Assembly: GCF_051903925.1 (NCBI RefSeq) | Contig: NZ_CP173678.1 | Location: forward strand, 4,340,001 to 4,404,000 | From: G051903925 sp051903925 | GTDB lineage: Bacteria > Pseudomonadota > Alphaproteobacteria > Zavarziniales > Zavarziniaceae | Length of the DNA: 64,000 bases | Direction: 5' to 3' | Shown: positions 28,447 to 36,176 of the stretch, piece by piece | How the letters are laid out: each line of letters opens with the position of its first letter | Numbering within the stretch: position 1 is the stretch's first letter | Notes under the pieces: model-generated | Databases searched by the model: none | What the model saw: only the letters and a program-made list of their open reading frames with translations | What the model was told of the DNA's origin: nothing | Made by a program: the position numbers and the translations under genes

Positions 28447-29502
28447 ATGCGTGCGTTGAAGCTGCGTCTCAAGCACATGGGGGCGGCTGCCCTCAGCCTC
28501 GGCGTCCTGCTCGGCGCCGCGGCGGCCGAGGCCAAGGAGATCTTTCTCTACAACTGGACGAACTACATCCCGCGCGAACTGCTCGACCGCTTCACGGCCG
28601 AGACGGGGATCACGGTGACGCTCGACACCTATGACTCGAACGAGACGCTTCTGGCCAAGCTGAAGGCCGGCGGCACCGGCTACGACGTGATCGTGCCGTC
28701 CGACTACATGGTCAAGATCATGATCGACGAGGGCGTCATCCAGAAGATCGACGTCAACCAGATGGAGAACTTCAAGCTGGTGGGCAAGCCGCACGACACC
28801 CCCTGGTACGATCCGGAGCGGGCCTATACCGCGCCCTACATGTGGGGCACGACCGGCTTCACCTATGACCGCGCGGCCGTGGGCATGGATCTGGAGGACA
28901 GCTGGAAGGAATTCTTCGAGCCCCGGCCGGAACTCGCCGGCAAGATCGCCTCGCTCAACGACCAGGTGGAAGTGATCCAGAACGCGCTGCGCTATCTGGG
29001 CCTGCCCCGCTGCAACGAGAATCCGGCCGACATGGCCAAGGTCCAGGCCCTGCTCCTGGCGCAGAAGCCGTCGATCGCGGTCTACAATTCCGACGGCACG
29101 ATCGAGCGCATGGCCGCGCACGAGGTCGTCATGCACATGCAGTGGAACGGTGCCGCCCACCGGACCAAGGCCGACGTGCCGGGTGCCGTCTTCGTCTATC
29201 CCAGGGAGGGCCTGTCCTATTGGACGGACAACCTGGCCATCCCCGTCGGCGCCAAGAATGTCGAGGAAGCCAAGGTGTTCATCAACTGGATGATGACGCC
29301 CAAGGCAGCGGCCGAGGCCTCGAACTTCAGCGGCTACAACAACGGCATCCCCACTTCGGTCGAGTTCATGGACCAGAAGCTGAAGGACGATCCGGCCGTC
29401 GCGACGCCCGAGGAATACCTGCCGCGCCTGGACCCCAACAAGGCCTGCAGCGCCAAGTCCAAGGAACTCTACGACCGCGTGTGGACCAAGGTCCGCCAGT
29501 AG
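28447..29502 (+). CDS. potD: Periplasmic polyamine-binding protein (PotD/PotF-like)
   Basis: A 351-residue binding protein with an N-terminal signal peptide (about residues 1-29, cleaved after AAAAEA). The mature start, KEIFLYNWTNYIPRELLDRF, is diagnostic of PotD/PotF. Other conserved blocks are VPSDYMVKIMIDEGVI and YSDGTIERMAAHEVV-like residues. It should deliver putrescine or spermidine to the permeases. Confidence 0.92.
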   Translation: MRALKLRLKHMGAAALSLGVLLGAAAAEAKEIFLYNWTNYIPRELLDRFTAETGITVTLDTYDSNETLLAKLKAGGTGYDVIVPSDYMVKIMIDEGVIQKIDVNQMENFKLVGKPHDTPWYDPERAYTAPYMWGTTGFTYDRAAVGMDLEDSWKEFFEPRPELAGKIASLNDQVEVIQNALRYLGLPRCNENPADMAKVQALLLAQKPSIAVYNSDGTIERMAAHEVVMHMQWNGAAHRTKADVPGAVFVYPREGLSYWTDNLAIPVGAKNVEEAKVFINWMMTPKAAAEASNFSGYNNGIPTSVEFMDQKLKDDPAVATPEEYLPRLDPNKACSAKSKELYDRVWTKVRQ

Positions 29503-29543
29503 ACACCAACCCCTGGACTTCGACCTGTAGCCGATCCCTGGCC

Positions 29544-29583
29544 AGCCCTCCCCCATCGCGCGGCGGTGGGGGAGGGCTTTTTT
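29544..29583 (+). terminator. Rho-independent terminator after the polyamine operon (family 2 repeat)
   Basis: A 16-bp stem AGCCCTCCCCCATCGC / GCGGTGGGGGAGGGCT (one G-U) with a 3-base loop, running into TTTTTT. The ribosome-binding site of the next gene follows at once. Confidence 0.85.
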
Positions 29584-29599
29584 CGCCCCGGAGACCGCG

Positions 29600-30628
29600 T
29601 TGGAAACGATCTTCACGACCGACCACGAAGGCCATGCCGACACGTTCGAGCTGATCGACGGCCAGATGCTGCCAGGCTTCGAGATGCCGCGCCGGGCCCA
29701 GATCGTCATCGACCGGGTGCGTGCCGTGGCCCTGGGCCCGATCAGCGCGCCCGAACCGCTGGGCGGGGCCGAGGCGGCAAAGCGCGTCCATGCGCCTGCC
29801 TATGTCGACTTCCTGGCGACCATCCATGACCGGTGGCGGGCGCACTATGGCGACCGCCAGGCGCTGGCCTTCACCTTTCCCTGCCGGAACCTGCACCAGA
29901 AAGTGCCGGAATCGCTGGCTGGCCAGCTTGGCTATTATGCCTTCGACGCCGGCGCGCCGATCGTCGCCGGCACCTTCAAGGCGGCGGTCGCCGCCGTCGA
30001 CACCGCCTTGACCGGAACGCAGCGAATCGAAGGCGGGGCCACCAGCGTGTTCAGCCTGTGCCGACCGCCGGGCCATCATGCGACGGCCGACCAGGCCGGC
30101 GGCTATTGCTACCTGAACAACGCTGCCATCGCGGCCGAGACTTTTGCCAGGGCGGGGCGCCGGGTTGCGATCCTGGACGTCGACTACCACCACGGCAACG
30201 GCACGCAGGCGATCTTCTATGACCGGCCGGACGTGCTGGTGGTCTCGCTGCACGGACACCCGCTGGACGAGTATCCCTATTTCGCCGGCTATGAGGACGA
30301 GCGAGGCGCGGGTGCTGGAGAGGGCTTCAACCTGAACCTCCCCATGCGCTGGGGCGCGGCTTGGGATCGCTATGCCGAGGCGCTGGAGACCGGCTGTCGC
30401 CGCATTGCTGCGTTCGGCGCGGATGTCCTGGTCGTGTCGCTGGGCCTGGACACGTATAAGGAGGATCCCATCTCCCACTTCCGGCTGGAACATCAGGACT
30501 ATCTGCGGATGGGCGAGCGCATCGCCGCCCTGCGCCTGCCCACCCATTTCGTGATGGAGGGTGGCTACGCGGTCGAGGCGCTGGGCATCAATACCGTCAA
30601 CGTCCTGACGGCCTTCCAGGGCGCCTGA
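29600..30628 (+). CDS. Histone deacetylase-like acetylpolyamine amidohydrolase
   Basis: A 342-residue arginase/deacetylase-fold enzyme. The catalytic histidines are in CRPPGHHA, the zinc ligands in LDVDYHHGNGTQ, and a third ligand in VSLGLDTY. This matches bacterial acetylpolyamine amidohydrolases, which remove acetyl groups from acetylputrescine or acetylspermidine. Its place directly downstream of a polyamine importer supports that substrate. The start is TTG at 29600 after GGAG, as no ATG precedes the domain. Confidence 0.85.
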   Translation: METIFTTDHEGHADTFELIDGQMLPGFEMPRRAQIVIDRVRAVALGPISAPEPLGGAEAAKRVHAPAYVDFLATIHDRWRAHYGDRQALAFTFPCRNLHQKVPESLAGQLGYYAFDAGAPIVAGTFKAAVAAVDTALTGTQRIEGGATSVFSLCRPPGHHATADQAGGYCYLNNAAIAAETFARAGRRVAILDVDYHHGNGTQAIFYDRPDVLVVSLHGHPLDEYPYFAGYEDERGAGAGEGFNLNLPMRWGAAWDRYAEALETGCRRIAAFGADVLVVSLGLDTYKEDPISHFRLEHQDYLRMGERIAALRLPTHFVMEGGYAVEALGINTVNVLTAFQGA

Positions 30629-30835
30629 GCGCCCATGCGGCCCCGGCGTGTGAGTCCTGCGTGCAACGGATCGGCGCGCCCGTGCGGCTGGCTGCGGCTC
30701 CAACGCCGCGGGACAGCCCCGCCAACTTGTGAGTGACGCAGGCAGACGGTAGCTTGGCATGCAGGGCAGGCACTTCATGGCATGGCCGGGCCGGGCGCAT
30801 TCCGCCTTGCGCAGTCCCGGCAGAGGACGTTGACG

Positions 30836-32386
30836 ATGTCGAGGCGATCCGGGTCAGGGCAAGCGGACCCACGGCGAACGGACCCGGGATTGAGGGTGCA
30901 CCGCGGCCACCGCCCGCTGGCCTCCGCGCTGGCGCTGGGTCTGGCGGCGGGGATCGTGCTGGCGGCGCAGGCTGGTGTGCGGCCCGCCCAGGCCGACGAT
31001 GAGTTCGAGACCGTGGTGATCGGCGGCAGCGGCCGGCCGGCCGTCGAGGTTGACCTGGGCGCCCTGGACGACACACCCGCCCCGCCGCGTGAGCGGAACC
31101 GAGACCGCACCCGCAACCGCCCCAGCCAGCCGGTGCGCCTGACGCCGCTGCCCGACCTGCCGGCTGTCGAAACGCCGGCCGTGGATTTCGCCCCCCTGCC
31201 GGTCCCTGGTGCGTCGCGCCCGATGCCGGCGGCGCTGATGCCCCAGCCTGCGCCGGGAGCGCCGGGCCAGGCCCGTGCGCCCATCGCCGCCGATGGCGAC
31301 CTGCTGCCGATCGTACCCCCGTCCGCCACCAACCCGGCGCCTACGCCGGCGCCGGCGTCGTCCCCGTCCGGCGCCGCGCTGCCTCCGGCGGCGACGGCAC
31401 GCGCCAGCGACCCGCTGCCGCCTGCAGCCGCGTTCCAGATGGACGAGCCGGTGGCGCCGCGCCCCATGCCACCGGCCCCCGTACCGGCATCCGACGACCT
31501 GCTGCCGATCATTCCACCCTCGAACGCCAATGCCAGTGCCGTGATCGGCGTGCCCCGGGCGCGCCCGGCCCTGCACCCGGCCAGCCAGAGCATCGCCGAG
31601 CGGGCCCGCATCGTCCCCGAACCGCGGCCGGCGCCGCCGCCGGCACCGGCGCCCGAACCGTCCCCGGCACCCGCGCCAGCTGCGCTGGCCGCCCTGTCGC
31701 CGCCGGCCGCACCCCCGGCCGCCGCGCCAACGCCGGCCGCACCGGTGGCCGCTCCGGCCCCGCCGCCCGCGGCCGCGCCCGAGCCCGTGGCGGCGCCCGA
31801 GCCTCCGTCCGTACCGCCCGCACCCGTCACCCGCGCCCTGCCGCAGCCCGAACCGCCGCCACCGCCGCCTCCGTCACCGTCGGAAGCGAGCGCGCCGCCG
31901 GCCCCTGCCCCTACCCCTGTGTCGGAGCCCCCCGCACCGCCGACGCCCCCGCCTGCCCCGGTCACAGCGCCCCTTCCCGAGGTCGAGGTGCCGGCGCCCG
32001 CGCCACGCCCGGCCGAAGTGGCAGCCCTGGACCCCGCTGGCGCCGTGCCGCCCGCGATCGCGCCGGGAGCGCCGGGCACGGCGGCCCTGCGCATCGGCTT
32101 CCAGGGCGCGAGCGACGATCTGGCGGCCGGGGCGCGCGCCCAGCTGCGCGCGATCGTCGCCGCGCTGGGGCCGGCCGACCGGCTGCAATTGCGCGCCTTC
32201 GCCAGCCCCCTGGCGGAGGGCGACAACGCGGCGCGGCGCCTGTCGCTGAAGCGAGCCCTGGCGGTGCGCGCCTACCTGATCGAAAGCGGCGTCCGCTCGG
32301 CCCGCATCGACGTCCGGGCGCTTGGGGCAACGCCCACCCTGGGCGGCCCGCCCGGTGATCGCGTCGACATCGTGATCGTGCAATGA
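30836..32386 (+). CDS. Proline-rich exported protein with C-terminal OmpA-like domain
   Basis: A 516-residue protein. A signal peptide follows a basic N-terminus (hydrophobic core about residues 29-48, ending AQA). Residues about 90-400 are extremely Pro/Ala-rich and include two copies of the motif DLLPI(V/I)PPS. Residues 425-516 are an OmpA-like peptidoglycan-association domain (RLQLRAFASPLAEGDNAARR ... RVDIVIVQ). The Pro-rich stretch could span the periplasm. ATG 30836 follows AGAGGA. It overlaps the MotA-like gene by 4 nt (ATGA). Confidence 0.82.
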   Translation: MSRRSGSGQADPRRTDPGLRVHRGHRPLASALALGLAAGIVLAAQAGVRPAQADDEFETVVIGGSGRPAVEVDLGALDDTPAPPRERNRDRTRNRPSQPVRLTPLPDLPAVETPAVDFAPLPVPGASRPMPAALMPQPAPGAPGQARAPIAADGDLLPIVPPSATNPAPTPAPASSPSGAALPPAATARASDPLPPAAAFQMDEPVAPRPMPPAPVPASDDLLPIIPPSNANASAVIGVPRARPALHPASQSIAERARIVPEPRPAPPPAPAPEPSPAPAPAALAALSPPAAPPAAAPTPAAPVAAPAPPPAAAPEPVAAPEPPSVPPAPVTRALPQPEPPPPPPPSPSEASAPPAPAPTPVSEPPAPPTPPPAPVTAPLPEVEVPAPAPRPAEVAALDPAGAVPPAIAPGAPGTAALRIGFQGASDDLAAGARAQLRAIVAALGPADRLQLRAFASPLAEGDNAARRLSLKRALAVRAYLIESGVRSARIDVRALGATPTLGGPPGDRVDIVIVQ

Positions 32387-33570
32387 CCGATCCGGGCCTG
32401 GCGCCCGGTGGGCGCGTGCCCGTCCGCCGGGCGCCGCGCCACCTGGTCCGGATCCTGGTCTTCCTGCTTCTGGTCCTGGCCGCCGGCAGCCTGATCGCGC
32501 GCGAGGCTGCGCGCTTCTTCATGGCCAATCCGACGTTGAACGCCCTGATCCTGGGCGTCCTGGCGTTCGGCATCGTGTTCAGCATCCGCCAGGTCCTGCG
32601 CCTGCAGCCCGAGGCCGCCTGGCTTGAGGGCATTCGCGCCGGGGATCCCGCGATGGCGGCGCGCGAGTCGCCGCCGCTCCTGGCACCGCTGGCGACGATG
32701 CTGCGCGAACGGGGCCAGCGCGTCGCCCTTTCGGCACCGGCTATGCGCTCCGTCCTGGACGGCATCCTGCTCCGCCTGGACGAAACGCGAGAGATTTCGC
32801 GCTACCTGATCGGGCTCCTGATTTTCCTCGGCCTGCTGGGCACGTTCTGGGGCCTGCTGCAGACCGTCTCGACCATCGGGGCCACGATCCAGTCGCTGAA
32901 CGTGTCGGGCAGCGATGCCTCCGCCATGTTCGACGAATTGCGGCGCGGGCTGGAGGCCCCGCTGGGCGGCCTGGGCACGGCCTTTGCCTCGTCCCTCTTC
33001 GGGTTGGCGGGATCGCTGGTCCTGGGCTTTGTCGACCTGCAGGCGGGGCAGGCACAGAACCGCTTCACGACCGAGCTTGAGGACTGGCTGGCGGGCATCG
33101 TGCGCATCGGCCCCGGCGGCCCCCTGGCGGAGCTTGAGGGCGGCGGCTCGCCTGCCTATGTCCAGGCGCTGCTGGAACAGACGGCCGACCATCTGGAGGT
33201 GTTGCAGCGGACCATCGCGCGGAGCGAGGACCAGCGTGCCAGCGTCAACCAGGGACTGCTGCAACTGGCCGAGCGGATGGCCGGCCTGACCGACCAGATC
33301 CGGACCGAGCAGCACCTGCTGACCCGCCTGGTGGAGGGACAGGACCAGGCCACGGGGCTGACCCAGCGCCTGGTCACCCTGGCCGAGCGACAGACGCCAG
33401 CCCTGGACGAGGCCAGCCGTGCCCACCTGGCCAACCTGGACGTCTACCTTGCCCGGCTGCTGGAGGACCAGGCATCGGGCCGGCAGCAGGTGGTCGACGA
33501 GTTGCGGGCCGAGATCAAGCTGCTGACCCGTACCATCGTCGCCATCTCGGGGACGGATCCGCGGGCATGA
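32383..33570 (+). CDS. MotA/TolQ/ExbB-like proton channel protein
   Basis: A 395-residue membrane protein. Two N-terminal helices (residues about 22-42 and 50-68) precede the MotA/TolQ core: ISRYLIGLLIFLGLLGTFWG, then APLGGLGTAFASSLFGLAGS. Residues 260-395 form a long cytoplasmic coiled coil. Such proteins form an ion channel with a MotB/TolR/ExbD-type partner, encoded next with a 4-nt overlap. No flagellar or tol genes are nearby. Confidence 0.87.
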   Translation: MTDPGLAPGGRVPVRRAPRHLVRILVFLLLVLAAGSLIAREAARFFMANPTLNALILGVLAFGIVFSIRQVLRLQPEAAWLEGIRAGDPAMAARESPPLLAPLATMLRERGQRVALSAPAMRSVLDGILLRLDETREISRYLIGLLIFLGLLGTFWGLLQTVSTIGATIQSLNVSGSDASAMFDELRRGLEAPLGGLGTAFASSLFGLAGSLVLGFVDLQAGQAQNRFTTELEDWLAGIVRIGPGGPLAELEGGGSPAYVQALLEQTADHLEVLQRTIARSEDQRASVNQGLLQLAERMAGLTDQIRTEQHLLTRLVEGQDQATGLTQRLVTLAERQTPALDEASRAHLANLDVYLARLLEDQASGRQQVVDELRAEIKLLTRTIVAISGTDPRA

Positions 33571-35096
33571 GCCTGCGCGGCCGCGCCCGCGCCCGTGCTG
33601 GCGCCGAGATCTGGCCCGGCTTCGTCGATGCGCTGACCACGCTGCTGCTGGTCATGATCTTCCTGCTCAGCGTCTTCATGCTGGCGCAGTTCTTCCTTGG
33701 CCGTCAGCTGAGCAGCCGGGACGAGACGGTGGCCAGACTGAACCGCCAGATGGCGGAACTCTCAGAGCTCCTGGCGCTGGAGCGTCAGGCTGCCGCCGAC
33801 GAGCGACAGAGCACTGCGCAGTTGTCCAGCGCACTGCAGGGTGCCAACCGGGACCGCGATGCCGCCGGCCAGCAGGCGGGCCAGGCCGCGCGCGATATCG
33901 CCCGCCTGTCCGCGGCACTGGCCGAGCGTGAGGCACGGCTGCAGGACCTTGAGGCGCGCGTGCGCGGCCTGGACGAATCGCTGGCCCGCGAACTCGGCAC
34001 GTCCGAGGCCGAGCGGACGCGCGCCACCGCACTGGACGCCCAGGTCGCCGACCTGGGGACGCAGGTCGCGCGCATGAACGACCTGATCGCTGCCCTCCGC
34101 GATGAACTCACCCGCTCTGCCGCGGTCCTGGGCGAGGCCCGGACCAAGGCGGAAGCGGATGCGGGCACGATCGCCGCGCTGAACGCCAGCCTGCAGGAAC
34201 TGCGTCGCGACCTGGCGGACCTGGCGGGCAGGCTGGGCGTGGCGCAGGGCCAGACGGCGACCGATGCCCGCACGATCACCGACCTGCGGAGCCAGATTGC
34301 CGACCTGGGCAGCCGCCTGGCCGAAGTGTCGCAGGCGCTGGGTGCGGCGCAGGCGAAGGGGAGCGCCGACGCCCTGGCGATCACTGACCTGACGCGCCGG
34401 CTCAGTGCCCTGCGCCGCTCCGCGGCTGAGTCGGACGCGGCCCTGGCCGATGCCCGGCTTCAGGGCCAGGGCGCCGCAGCCACGATCGACGGCCTGCGGG
34501 ACCAGCTGGAGGCACTGCAGGCGCAGGCCGGGGAGACCGCACTGGCGCTGGACGCGGCGCGCGCCCAGTCCGCCAGCGACCGCGAGCAGATCGCCGACCT
34601 GACCCTGCGCCTGAACGAGGCACTGGCACGGAAGGTTGAGGAACTGGAGCAGTACCGGTCGGAATTCTTTGGCCGGCTGCGGACCGTCCTGGGGGACCGG
34701 CAGGACATCCGCGTGGTGGGCGACCGCTTCGTGTTCCAGTCGGAAGTGCTGTTCGCCTCCGGCTCTGCCGAGATCGGCGCCGCCGGCCGCGACCAGTTGG
34801 CCCGCCTTGCCGCCACGCTGCGCGACCTGATCCCGGCCATCCCGGCGGACATTCCCTGGGTCCTGCGCGTTGACGGGCATACCGACCGGGTGCCGATCCA
34901 GACCGCGCAGTTCAGCTCGAACTGGGAATTGTCGACGGCGCGCGCCGTTGCCGTGACCCGCGTCCTGATCGAGGACGGCATCCCGCCGGAGCGCCTGGCG
35001 GCGACCGGCTTTGGCGAATTCCAGCCGATCGCGGCCGACGCCGGCGCGGACGACGCGCGCAACCGCCGCATCGAGCTGAAGCTGACCGAGCGCTGA
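33567..35096 (+). CDS. MotB/OmpA-like protein with coiled-coil stalk
   Basis: A 509-residue protein. One membrane helix near the N-terminus carries the D of FVDALTTLLLVMIFLLSVFM, the place of the proton-binding aspartate in MotB-like partners. A coiled-coil stalk (about 45-350) includes four tandem 35-residue repeats at residues 198-337. The C-terminal OmpA domain (VLRVDGHTDRVPIQ, then ARNRRIELKLTE) should bind peptidoglycan. With the two upstream genes it forms a likely force-transducing envelope complex. Confidence 0.88.
   Translation: MSLRGRARARAGAEIWPGFVDALTTLLLVMIFLLSVFMLAQFFLGRQLSSRDETVARLNRQMAELSELLALERQAAADERQSTAQLSSALQGANRDRDAAGQQAGQAARDIARLSAALAEREARLQDLEARVRGLDESLARELGTSEAERTRATALDAQVADLGTQVARMNDLIAALRDELTRSAAVLGEARTKAEADAGTIAALNASLQELRRDLADLAGRLGVAQGQTATDARTITDLRSQIADLGSRLAEVSQALGAAQAKGSADALAITDLTRRLSALRRSAAESDAALADARLQGQGAAATIDGLRDQLEALQAQAGETALALDAARAQSASDREQIADLTLRLNEALARKVEELEQYRSEFFGRLRTVLGDRQDIRVVGDRFVFQSEVLFASGSAEIGAAGRDQLARLAATLRDLIPAIPADIPWVLRVDGHTDRVPIQTAQFSSNWELSTARAVAVTRVLIEDGIPPERLAATGFGEFQPIAADAGADDARNRRIELKLTER
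34158..34577 (+). repeat. Four tandem 105-bp (35-residue) repeats within the MotB-like gene
   Basis: Units begin DAGTIAAL, DARTITDL, DALAITDL and AAATIDGL and each is exactly 35 residues, that is, five heptads. This indicates stalk growth by internal duplication. Confidence 0.75.
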
Positions 35097-35102
35097 CGCT
35101 CG

Positions 35103-36164
35103 TCAGCGCAGGGTGCAGTCGAACAGCGAATTGTCCATCGAGCTGCCCAGCAGCAGGTGCCGCCCGACATTCACGGCAACCGACACCGCCGCCACCGTGT
35201 CGCCCGGATCGGCCAGGATGCGCTCCATGCTCAGGCCCGTCTCAGGCCCCTCACCCTGGGGCTCCAGGCGATAGACCTCGGACGGAACAGGCGTGGCCGG
35301 GTTGCGGCTGCGGTCCAGCGTCGCCATCAGATTGGGCTGCGCCGCGACCCAGACGGAGCCGTCGGGCGCCACGTCCAGGCCGATCGGGTGGCTGTCCATC
35401 GCCAGCGCGCTGCGCAGCCGCAGCGATCCGGTATCGGGATCGCGGGTGAACAGGCTGATCCGTTCCGCAGTCGTTTCCGCGACGTACAGCGTGCGGCCAT
35501 CGGGTGAGAGGGCGATGCCGCTGGCATGGGCCAGTCCGTCGGCCGCGGGCCGCAGGCGGGTGCCATCGAACAGGCCCACCGACGCCTCCGCCAGGCCCAG
35601 GGCATCCTCCATCAGGCGGCCGAACTCCGTGATGCGGCCATGGTCGTTGGTCGCATAGAAGCTGGACGGACCCGCCGCCACGACGTCGTTGGGCGAGAGG
35701 ATGTCACGGCTGGCGACGCCTGGACCCAGATAGACCAGGCTGCCGCCGCGAACCTCGAACGCCTCGATGCGCCGGCCGCCAAAGCTGAGGTGGTTGACGA
35801 CATAGAGCACGCGCTGGCCATCGGGGCCAGCCCACAAGCCCATGCCGCGCGGGCTGAAATCGACCGGCTGGTCCGGCGTGATGTCGATCGTGCGGCGCTC
35901 GTCGCCCGCCACGTCCAGGCGGTGGATCGAGCCGCGTTGCGCCACCCCGTCGTCCATCCGGTCGGACGAGGCGATGAACACCTGCAGCCGCGCATGGTCG
36001 ACCGCCATGTCCTCGATATTGCCGGCAAAGGCCTGGGCTCGGCATGTGCCGGGCAGGAACGCATCGACCTGGCGAAAGGCGCCCGCGCGGTACATCAACG
36101 CGACCAGGACGATGGCAATCAGCGCGCCGGTCAATGCCAGGGCCGCAAGAAGCCAGCGCAGCAT
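35103..36164 (-). CDS. Paraoxonase/arylesterase-like beta-propeller protein
   Basis: A 353-residue protein with an N-terminal membrane anchor or signal (residues 5-25). LSPNDVVAAGPSSFYATNDHG matches the calcium-ligand region of serum paraoxonases, and HASGIALSPDGRTLYVAET is a typical propeller blade. PON-like enzymes hydrolyse lactones or aryl esters; a quorum-signal lactone is one possibility only. It converges on the MotB-like gene with a 6-nt gap. Confidence 0.75.
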   Translation of the reverse strand: MLRWLLAALALTGALIAIVLVALMYRAGAFRQVDAFLPGTCRAQAFAGNIEDMAVDHARLQVFIASSDRMDDGVAQRGSIHRLDVAGDERRTIDITPDQPVDFSPRGMGLWAGPDGQRVLYVVNHLSFGGRRIEAFEVRGGSLVYLGPGVASRDILSPNDVVAAGPSSFYATNDHGRITEFGRLMEDALGLAEASVGLFDGTRLRPAADGLAHASGIALSPDGRTLYVAETTAERISLFTRDPDTGSLRLRSALAMDSHPIGLDVAPDGSVWVAAQPNLMATLDRSRNPATPVPSEVYRLEPQGEGPETGLSMERILADPGDTVAAVSVAVNVGRHLLLGSSMDNSLFDCTLR

Positions 36165-36176
36165 GAACCGGATGCC

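Noticed and set aside
32272..33426. 384-codon antisense frame opposite the MotA-like gene
   Set aside because: Composition is Gln/Arg/Gly-rich with no domain. It mirrors the third-position bias of the gene on the other strand.
30836..35096. Zorya anti-phage system
   Set aside because: The MotA- and MotB-like pair resembles ZorA/ZorB, but no ZorC, ZorD or ZorE gene lies beside it and the third component is an OmpA-like exported protein.
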